Shown here piece by piece: positions 6,864-12,977 of a DNA stretch of 12,977 bases (the first letter of the stretch is position 1; every line of letters starts with the position of its first letter). The stretch covers positions 1 to 12,977 of the forward strand of contig JAJFMO010000033.1 in NCBI GenBank assembly GCA_020697475.1. The letters are read 5' to 3'. Below the pieces are notes generated by a model, which was not told the origin of the DNA, ran no database searches, and saw only the letters and a program-made list of their open reading frames with translations. Position numbers and translations under genes: made by a program. The stretch is from Paenibacillaceae bacterium. Lineage in GTDB: Bacteria > Bacillota > Bacilli > Paenibacillales > NBRC-103111.

Positions 6864-9800
6864 GTGCAATTTCATGGAGAATTTGAGCATCCGAACGGGC
6901 AAGGCATACAAAGTATACCAAGTGGGGGAGGCATTCAATTTGCGGTGATCGGTTGCGGACCGGCCAAGCTGGATGAGGAGAGGCAACTGGAGCAAGCGAT
7001 GCGTCACAATCCAGCAGTCAAAGATGGAGCGTTCCTTGTTCACCTCGGAAATGTCGAATCGCATCGCAGCTTCAAGGACGAAGAACCGTACCGCCATTTG
7101 GCTGAGTTGTTGCGGTTAAGCGAGCGCCCGACTTTCGTCCTGCCCGGCCGCACGGAATGGAGCGGATCGCCGGATCGACGCGAGATGTGGCGCAACCATT
7201 TGATGCGTTTGGAAACGTTTTCTGGTTTTAACGGCCCGCATGGGGACAAGTTGCAGAACGAGTTGCAGGCCGAACGTCAATCTGATCATCCGGAAAATTT
7301 TGCATTCGTGAAGGACGGGGTGCTGTTTATCGGGATCGATTTACCCGGCGGTGAAGATGTTGCCTCTGTACCTGGTTTCGAAGATCAACTTGCATCGTCC
7401 ATTAGTTGGGTCGAGCGATGGATGAGTGACGCTCAAGCGTCGGTTCGGGCTGCGGTAATTTTCGCTCATGCGTTTCCGGGATTGCGGCATCAAGCGTTTG
7501 GCGAAGCGTTGCACGTAGCCGTTCGCCGCTTTGCCAAACCGGTGCTGTACTTGCACACCGACAGCCATTATTTGTCCGTCGACCGCCCGCACCGGACAGG
7601 TCCCGAGCATACAAATTCAGCGGCTGCGGCGCCGTGGTGTGAAGATCGCCCGTGGACGGACGTCGACTTGCTGCGGGTGCGCACGGATCGCTTTGGCAGC
7701 GCGCCTCCGCTTCGCGTGACGGTTCGGACCGACGCAAGCGGCGATCAAGGTTTGTTCGAGCTCGATCGCCAATATTTCCGCGGGCCGTACCTCAACAAGG
7801 GGACGCCGCATTCGATGACGATCCTTTGGCGCACTGGGCGGCGCATTCAACCCGAGGTGCGGGTGGGCAAAGCACCGCTTGCTAGCGAGCAAATTTACGG
7901 GAGCGAGCAAATCCAGTGGCGTACGACGGAGACGAGTAGCGGCAGTCAGGCTTTGCACAGCTCGCCGGACGGCGTGTTCCAGTATCATGTAACGATCAAG
8001 TCGCTCGATCCGGCTACCAAATACTATTACGCCATCTACGACGGCGAGCGGCTGTTGGCTGGCGGCGATGAGGAACATTTTTTCCATACGAGTCCTGTGA
8101 CTGGCAGTGAAACTCCGCTTCGATTCTGGATCTTCGGCGACTCCGGCAAAGACAACCAGCCGCAGCACGATGTCCATCGCGCGATGCTGGCCTATACGGA
8201 AGCGCAAAATCGACCGATCGACCTGTTCCTGCATTGCGGCGATATGGCGTACACACACGGGCTCGATTCCGAGTTTCAGACGAACTTTTTCCGGCCGTAT
8301 CAGGAGACGTTGCGCCACACCGTACTTTGGCCGACGATGAGCAATCATGAGGGACATACATCGGACGGCAACACGGACAGCGGGCCATATTACGACGCGT
8401 TCATCCTTCCGAAAGCGGCCGAAGCCGGCGGCGTACCGTCAGGCACAAGCAGCTACTTCGGGTTTGATTATGGCCAAGTGCATTTTGTTTGCTTGTGCTC
8501 GTTCAGCATCCGGCTCGATTCCGAGAGCGACCAAGCCAAGTGGCTGAGGGCCGATCTGGAGCATGTGCGCAAGCAAGGACTCACCAAGTGGATCGTCGCC
8601 TACTTCCACCATCCGGCCTATACGAAAGGCAGCCACGACAGCGACACGGAGAAGGCGCTTGTTGAAGTGCGCGAGCATCTGTACCCGATCCTCGAAGAGG
8701 GCGGCGTCGACCTGATCTTCTGCGGACATTCCCATACGTATGAGCGCACGATGCTGGTCAATCGCGCTTACGATACGCCGACGATCGCCGAAGGCCGTGT
8801 GCTCGACGACGGCGACGGCGACCCGCAAGGCGACGGACCGTATCGCAAGAGTGCGACGATTCAACCGCACGAAGGGATCGTACAGGTCGTCATCGGAACC
8901 GGCGGCACGAAGATCGGCCGCCGCGGCACGTTGCCGCTCATGAAGACCGTGTTGATGGAGAACGGCTCGATGCTGGTAGATGTGCAAGGCGATACGCTGA
9001 CGGCCATCATGTTGAATGACAAGGGCGAGATTCGCGACCGCTTCGCTATCGTCCGTGAGGGCCAAGCAAAACCGCAGCCTATTGCGAAGCCGCGGCAGCT
9101 GAGGCCTTACGTCTCGTACGCGCGGCTCGCGGTTCGACTCGGGCTCGAGACGATGCCTGACGCGAACGGCGACGCCGTCGCCGTGCTCGAGGTGCAGCAG
9201 GGGGCGGCTGATGTTGCAGCGACTCTCGTTTGGCAGACGGCTGGCACGAATTGGCAGGCTGAGGCGAACGAGTTGCCGGTCCAAATCGGCACGGACGCGC
9301 CGGCCCGCGTTCGCATCCGCCTGAAATGCACCGGCGATCTGTTCCCGATGCCGCGTGCGGCGATCGTTTTCCGCAGCCCGGAGCCGGAGGAGCGGCGGGC
9401 GCTGTCGCTGGAGTTGCCGTCGCATCGCACACTGACGCTGCAGCGTTTGGCGGAGCGCCCGACGATCGACGGCCGAGTGACTCCGGAGAAGCTCGCCGCC
9501 TTGGCGGGCGGTGCGATCGGTGCATCCGGTGCCGCCGAAGCAGCCGCTGCGTCCGAAGTGGCCGGCGCAGGTGCCGGGGTGGCCGGCGCAATCGCAGCCG
9601 TGGGTGGGGCCTGGGCGCCCGAATCCGGCTTCATCCGCTTCAACGGCGCCGGCTTGTCGGCTGAGCCGACTACCTTCTATGCCGGCATCAGCGGCGACTG
9701 GCTGTATTTGGCGGCGGTTTGCCAAGAGTCCAACATGTCCGAGCTTTTCGTCAATCGCACCGAAGGCGACGCGGCGCATTTCAGCGACGATTGTTTGGAA

Positions 9801-10136
9801 GTATTTTTACAGCAGGAACGTTCCAAAAACTTCTATCACTTCACCGTCAACTGCAACGGTCAGCGGCTGGACGCCCGCAACGGCTCGAAGCCGCGGAATC
9901 TGGAGTGGGAGGGCGAGTGGGAAAGCGCCGTGCAGCGCCATGCCGACCATTGGACGGCCGAGCTGTTGATCCGCTTGTCCATGTTCGACGAGCCGGTGAA
10001 GCCGGGCGATGCGTTACGGCTCAATGTCGCCCGCAACCACGCCGCCGGACGTCAATATTCGCAATGGGCTTACACCGGCCAGAACGTATATGCCACCGGA
10101 AGTTACGGCTGTGCTCTTGTCCCGGACGGCGAGTGA
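6864..10136 (+). CDS. Multidomain purple acid phosphatase-like protein: degenerate MPE, FN3-like, active MPE and CBM9-like domains
   Basis: 1090 residues from GTG 6864 (AGAGG ends 5 bases upstream; an in-frame TGA at 6852 excludes a longer start). Residues 23-300 look like a metallophosphoesterase with its metal ligands replaced (IGCG, HLGN, PGRTEW, HTDSHY). About 305-410 is an FN3-like purple-acid-phosphatase N-domain. About 418-735 is an intact phosphatase core: GD426, GD460 with Y463, N494-H495-E496, H582 and GHSHTYER at 621-628, the full purple acid phosphatase ligand set. After a linker comes a CBM9-like domain (about 858-1085: ERPTIDG, FSDDCLEVFL, FTVNCNG, WTAELLI, GDALRLNVAR), interrupted by an Ala/Gly-rich insert at 881-916. 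There is no signal peptide, which is odd for such domains. It is followed 49 bases later by the PHP lipoprotein gene. The substrate is unknown; phosphomonoesters or phosphorylated sugars are plausible. Confidence 0.85.
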   Translation: MQFHGEFEHPNGQGIQSIPSGGGIQFAVIGCGPAKLDEERQLEQAMRHNPAVKDGAFLVHLGNVESHRSFKDEEPYRHLAELLRLSERPTFVLPGRTEWSGSPDRREMWRNHLMRLETFSGFNGPHGDKLQNELQAERQSDHPENFAFVKDGVLFIGIDLPGGEDVASVPGFEDQLASSISWVERWMSDAQASVRAAVIFAHAFPGLRHQAFGEALHVAVRRFAKPVLYLHTDSHYLSVDRPHRTGPEHTNSAAAAPWCEDRPWTDVDLLRVRTDRFGSAPPLRVTVRTDASGDQGLFELDRQYFRGPYLNKGTPHSMTILWRTGRRIQPEVRVGKAPLASEQIYGSEQIQWRTTETSSGSQALHSSPDGVFQYHVTIKSLDPATKYYYAIYDGERLLAGGDEEHFFHTSPVTGSETPLRFWIFGDSGKDNQPQHDVHRAMLAYTEAQNRPIDLFLHCGDMAYTHGLDSEFQTNFFRPYQETLRHTVLWPTMSNHEGHTSDGNTDSGPYYDAFILPKAAEAGGVPSGTSSYFGFDYGQVHFVCLCSFSIRLDSESDQAKWLRADLEHVRKQGLTKWIVAYFHHPAYTKGSHDSDTEKALVEVREHLYPILEEGGVDLIFCGHSHTYERTMLVNRAYDTPTIAEGRVLDDGDGDPQGDGPYRKSATIQPHEGIVQVVIGTGGTKIGRRGTLPLMKTVLMENGSMLVDVQGDTLTAIMLNDKGEIRDRFAIVREGQAKPQPIAKPRQLRPYVSYARLAVRLGLETMPDANGDAVAVLEVQQGAADVAATLVWQTAGTNWQAEANELPVQIGTDAPARVRIRLKCTGDLFPMPRAAIVFRSPEPEERRALSLELPSHRTLTLQRLAERPTIDGRVTPEKLAALAGGAIGASGAAEAAAASEVAGAGAGVAGAIAAVGGAWAPESGFIRFNGAGLSAEPTTFYAGISGDWLYLAAVCQESNMSELFVNRTEGDAAHFSDDCLEVFLQQERSKNFYHFTVNCNGQRLDARNGSKPRNLEWEGEWESAVQRHADHWTAELLIRLSMFDEPVKPGDALRLNVARNHAAGRQYSQWAYTGQNVYATGSYGCALVPDGE

Positions 10137-10185
10137 CGCACTTGGAGATCGAGAATCAGACCTGAAGAATGAGGAGGGGACTGCG

Positions 10186-11346
10186 GTGAAACGCTTGACC
10201 GATCGTTGCGGCTGGATTTTCAGGCTCGACATGATCGCGGCTATGGTCGTTTTGCTGTTGATGTCGTCATGTACGACGACGGACAAGGGCCAAGCCGATC
10301 TCGCCGATCCCGCGCTTCCCGAACAAGCCGCTCCTGTGTACAGTTGTTATTTCGGCACGACCCATGGCCACGACTCGTTCTCCGGCCATAACCGGCAGAC
10401 AAAGAATACGGTGATCGATCACCTGGATCAGGCGAAGACGAATGGGTACCAGTTTTATTTTATAACCGACCATTCCCAATACGACACGTTTACGCCCGAT
10501 TCTTGGGCATCAACGCTGGCTGATGTCAATCGCTATACGACCGACACGTTCGTAGCCATTCGCGGATTCGAATTTTCCGAAAACGACGCGCCGGGCGGGC
10601 ATATGAACATTTATAACACACCGGAGTATATCAGCGCCACGGCGCCTGGTGTGAACTTTCCTTATATGTACGACTGGATGATCGGCAAGCAGACGTCCAC
10701 GCCGGTCTATGCCTCGTTCAATCACCCGGAGGCGACGCAGTACAACAACTGGGACTTCTTGACGCCGGAGCGGCGGGACAAGGTGACGATGCTTGAGGTG
10801 ATCAACGGGGTGGGCAAGGACAAATCGGGCGAGATCGTCGGCAAATTGCACTACACCGGGTTTATGAACGCTTTGGAGCGAGGTTGGCGGGTTGCTCCGA
10901 TCGCCGGCTTGGACGCGCATGTCCCGGAAGCGATCGGCAAAGCGGAGTATCGCACGGGGATGCTGGCGACGAGCTTGACGAAGGATGGCCTGCTGGATGC
11001 GATGGGCCATCGCCGAACGTTCGCCACCTACGATCGCAATCTGTGCGTGCAGTACACGGTGAACGGCAAGATCATGGGATCGGTGCTGGACAACCCGGCA
11101 ACGCTGAATTTCGCCATTACGGTTGCGGACCCGGACACCGGCGACGAGAACGATAAGATTACGAAGATCGAGATCATCGGAGATCGCGGGGCGGTTGCCG
11201 CCTCGCAAGCGTTCGACGAGCATTCCGTCACCTGGAACACTTCGCTCAATGCGCAATACCGTTATTATTTTCTGAAAATTTACACTGCCGGCAAAAAGGA
11301 CGGCGCCACCGCCTACGCCGCTCCCGTGTGGACGAATCGACCTTGA
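10186..11346 (+). CDS. PHP-domain (CehA/McbA-like) metallohydrolase lipoprotein
   Basis: 386 residues from GTG 10186, chosen because GAGGAGGGG ends 6 bases upstream and the frame then opens with a signal peptide: charged start, MIAAMVVLLL, lipobox MSSC with Cys29. A more upstream start would overlap the preceding gene and bury the signal. The PHP fold has H60-x-H62 (THGHDSFS), TDH at 94-96, E129 in RGFEF, H139, FNHPE with H180, E204 and GLDAH at 241-245. These are the tri-metal ligands of PHP/polymerase-histidinol-phosphatase-type hydrolases. The family includes CehA carbaryl hydrolase and phosphoesterases; the substrate cannot be read from sequence. The C-terminal about 80 residues form a beta-rich tail ending in AAPVWTN. 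It is probably co-transcribed with the upstream phosphatase and anchored on the outer membrane face. Confidence 0.85.
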   Translation: MKRLTDRCGWIFRLDMIAAMVVLLLMSSCTTTDKGQADLADPALPEQAAPVYSCYFGTTHGHDSFSGHNRQTKNTVIDHLDQAKTNGYQFYFITDHSQYDTFTPDSWASTLADVNRYTTDTFVAIRGFEFSENDAPGGHMNIYNTPEYISATAPGVNFPYMYDWMIGKQTSTPVYASFNHPEATQYNNWDFLTPERRDKVTMLEVINGVGKDKSGEIVGKLHYTGFMNALERGWRVAPIAGLDAHVPEAIGKAEYRTGMLATSLTKDGLLDAMGHRRTFATYDRNLCVQYTVNGKIMGSVLDNPATLNFAITVADPDTGDENDKITKIEIIGDRGAVAASQAFDEHSVTWNTSLNAQYRYYFLKIYTAGKKDGATAYAAPVWTNRP

Positions 11347-11360
11347 GCTCCAATTGCGGC

Positions 11361-11389
11361 GCTCTAATTCAACTTTGCCGAATTACAGC
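11361..11389. repeat. Imperfect inverted repeat 3' of the PHP gene
   Basis: GCTCTAATTC (11361-11370) and GAATTACAGC (11380-11389) pair at 9 of 10 positions around a 9-base loop. No T-run follows, so it is not an intrinsic terminator. The surrounding 11347-11448 stretch has no gene and several GAGCTC/AGAGC words, which gives it the look of another intergenic repeat relic. Confidence 0.4.
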
Positions 11390-11448
11390 AGCGTGGTGGA
11401 GCTAGACTAAAAAGCACCAAATAGAGCTCATTGTAATAGTTAGAAGCA

Positions 11449-11489
11449 AAAAGTCGAACGTTGCTACTCGCATCGTTCGACTTTTATTA
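11449..11489. terminator. Bidirectional rho-independent terminator overlapping the end of the pyruvate kinase gene
   Basis: AAAAGTCGAACG (11449-11460) and CGTTCGACTTTT (11474-11485) form a perfect 12-bp stem with a 13-base loop. On the plus strand TTTTATT follows, and on the minus strand the stem ends in TTTTT, so it can terminate both convergent transcripts. The right arm lies inside the last codons (K-V-E-R) of the pyruvate kinase gene, and the stop codon is in the loop. Confidence 0.85.
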
Positions 11490-12906
11490 TGTTCGTTGTG
11501 CCCGTCTCCCCAATCGGAACCCCTGCGGTGATGACGGCGAGATCGCCGGCCGCTAGCAAGCCTGCTTGCCGCCCCGCCCTCATCGCGGAAGCAAACAGAT
11601 CGTCGGTCGTTGCCGCACGCTCGCATTTCACCGGGTACACTCCCCACACGAGAGCCAGCCCCGCCAAGACCGAATCATGACAGCTGATTGCCAGGACGGG
11701 CGACTTCGGCCGATATTTGGCGACCATACGAGGAGTAAAGCCACTTTCCGTCGGAGTCACGATCGCCGCAGAGGCAAGCTCCAGCGAAGCGTGAACCGCA
11801 GCCTGGCAGACGACTTCCGTTACATGGGACGGACCCGGATTAACCCGAAGTGTCCCTTGCAGAAGCTGCCTTTGCCGAAAAAGCTGCTCATAATCCAGCG
11901 TAGTTTCTGTGCGCAAGGCAATATCACCCATCGCGGCGACCGCCTCGACAGGGTATTGGCCGGCAGCGGTTTCCCCGGAGAGCATCAGCACATCCGCCCC
12001 TTGCCACACCGCATTCGCCACGTCGCTCACTTCCGCCCTCGTCGGGCGCGGATTCACCTGCATCGAATCGAGCATTTGCGTCGCCACAATAACCGGTTTA
12101 CCGTATCGGCCGCACAGCTCAATCATTTGTCGCTGAGCATGCGGCACTTCCGCTTGAGGAATTTCCACGCCCAAATCGCCGCGTGCAACCATAATGCTAT
12201 CGGACACCCTCACGATTTCTTCCAGATTCCGTACACCCTCGTCATTTTCAATCTTGGAAATGATCTGCACATGATCCGCCCCGTTGTCCGCCAGAAGCTG
12301 CCGAACCTTCAGGATGTCCGCGGCGCTCCTTACGAAAGAGACGGCAATCATCTCCACGTTTTGTTCCAGCCCGAATCGAATATGAACGATATCTCGCTCT
12401 GTAATCCCCGGCAACGTCGTGCGAATTCCCGGCAAATTCACGCTTACCCGTTGTTTTAACTTTCCTCCATTGACCACTTGACACTCGATTTCCGAACCTT
12501 CGCAACGTTCCACCCGCAATTCGATCAGGCCGTCGTCGAGCAAAATTTTATCGCCCTCACGCAAAATATTCGGCATCTCCGAATACGAAACGGAAACACG
12601 CTTGCCGTCACCAACAATCACCTCGGTGGTCAGCACAATTCGGTCGTGAGCCTGCAGCACATATCTGCTCTCCTGCAACTTGCCGAGGCGGATTTCCGGT
12701 CCCTTGATATCCATCACAATCGGGACAATCACATTCATCTCGCGCGCCGCTTGGCGAATGGTTCGGATTCTCGCGATGTGCTCATCCGGCTCACCGTGCG
12801 CCATATTCAACCTCGCGGCCGTCATCCCGGCACGAATCATGTCCTTCAGGACGTCGATCGATTCACACGATGGACCGATGGTGCACAAAATTTTCGTCTT
12901 ACGCAT
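11464..12906 (-). CDS. pyk: Pyruvate kinase, short form
   Basis: A 480-residue pyruvate kinase, complete for the catalytic core but without the extra C-terminal phosphohistidine-type domain of the main Bacillales enzyme (about 585 residues), so it is probably a second copy. It transfers phosphate from phosphoenolpyruvate to ADP in glycolysis. Motifs: TKILCTIGPS near the start, GPEIRLG (69-75), B-domain about 70-167, ISKIEN with K218 and E220, ARGDLG (241-246), ATQMLDSM (275-282), PTRAEVSDVANAV (288-300) and SGETA (310-314). E71, typical of potassium-dependent enzymes, is kept, but the usual NFSHG is NMAHG (34-38) and LDTKG is MDIKG (65-69). Ribosome site AGGAGGAA lies 8 bases before the ATG. 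It has its own promoter and stands alone. Confidence 0.95.
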   Translation of the reverse strand: MRKTKILCTIGPSCESIDVLKDMIRAGMTAARLNMAHGEPDEHIARIRTIRQAAREMNVIVPIVMDIKGPEIRLGKLQESRYVLQAHDRIVLTTEVIVGDGKRVSVSYSEMPNILREGDKILLDDGLIELRVERCEGSEIECQVVNGGKLKQRVSVNLPGIRTTLPGITERDIVHIRFGLEQNVEMIAVSFVRSAADILKVRQLLADNGADHVQIISKIENDEGVRNLEEIVRVSDSIMVARGDLGVEIPQAEVPHAQRQMIELCGRYGKPVIVATQMLDSMQVNPRPTRAEVSDVANAVWQGADVLMLSGETAAGQYPVEAVAAMGDIALRTETTLDYEQLFRQRQLLQGTLRVNPGPSHVTEVVCQAAVHASLELASAAIVTPTESGFTPRMVAKYRPKSPVLAISCHDSVLAGLALVWGVYPVKCERAATTDDLFASAMRAGRQAGLLAAGDLAVITAGVPIGETGTTNIIKVERCE

Positions 12907-12934
12907 GACTATATTCCTCCTGATGTTTTTTTCT

Positions 12935-12963
12935 ATTGTAGTGAGTCGATTATCGAATATCTA
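12935..12963 (-). promoter_or_regulatory. Sigma-A-type promoter of the pyruvate kinase gene with a palindrome in its spacer
   Basis: On the minus strand TAGATA (12958-12963, 4 of 6 to TTGACA) and TACAAT (12935-12940, 5 of 6 to TATAAT) are 17 bases apart. The spacer holds the exact palindrome TCGAT-T-ATCGA (12946-12956), which could be an operator. The -10 lies 28 bases before the start codon. Confidence 0.5.
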
Positions 12964-12977
12964 TGTAATATAGTATG

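Noticed and set aside
6851..6886. Short ATG frame of 11 codons overlapping the phosphatase start
   Set aside because: Although it also has a GAGAGG before it, it is too short to support and probably reflects the doubled purine-rich ribosome region.
8439..9779. 446-codon minus-strand open frame inside the phosphatase gene
   Set aside because: It is an Arg/His/Ala-rich shadow typical of GC-rich coding DNA; the plus strand carries the metal-site motifs.
11566..12459. 297-codon plus-strand open frame opposite pyruvate kinase
   Set aside because: The pyruvate kinase motifs on the other strand are unambiguous and this frame has no recognisable features.

Overview
The window looks like chromosome of a Paenibacillaceae-type spore-forming Firmicute (Paenibacillus/Cohnella-like). 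The reasons are strong AGGAGG-type ribosome sites, GTG and TTG starts with translational coupling, lipoproteins with short lipoboxes, a GlcF-type oxidoreductase, and intergenic CTGCA/TGCAG stem-rich repeats. The assignment is inference from style and protein families; there is no rRNA or taxonomic marker gene.

Left block (1-3603, + strand): the 3' end of a glycolate-oxidase-type iron-sulfur subunit (GlcF-like) runs by a 4-base ATGA overlap into a family GH110-like alpha-galactosidase (beta-helix). That gene runs by a 4-base TTGA overlap into an S1-type sulfatase resembling heparan N-sulfatases. The last two genes have no export signal, so they probably act inside the cell on imported, sulfated, galactose-containing oligosaccharides. 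Their base composition is visibly less GC-rich than that of the genes to the right.

Middle (3604-4267): a very His-rich 82-residue protein with HHP repeats is preceded by a perfect 10-bp inverted repeat that ends just before its ribosome site, and is followed by a rho-independent terminator. Next comes about 250 bases with no gene, holding four CTGCA-N4-TGCA dyads arranged as two diverged copies of a module with a 113-base period.

Minus-strand pair (4268-6710): a MATE-family exporter lies upstream of a lipoprotein of the PF04185 phosphoesterase (acid phosphatase/phospholipase C-like) family.

Divergent block (6864-11346, + strand): a 1090-residue multidomain protein has a metallophosphoesterase-like domain stripped of its metal ligands, an intact purple-acid-phosphatase unit and a CBM9-like domain. 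It is followed 49 bases later by a PHP-domain (CehA/McbA-like) lipoprotein. Together with the PF04185 protein, three phosphoesterase-type proteins lie within 7 kb.

Right end (11464-12906, - strand): a short-form pyruvate kinase has altered potassium-site residues. A 12-bp stem terminator overlaps its last codons and probably serves both convergent genes.

The most unusual items are the GlcF/GH110/sulfatase coupling, the apparent pseudo-phosphoesterase fused to an active-looking one, the HHP protein with its hairpin leader, and the 113-base dyad repeat.
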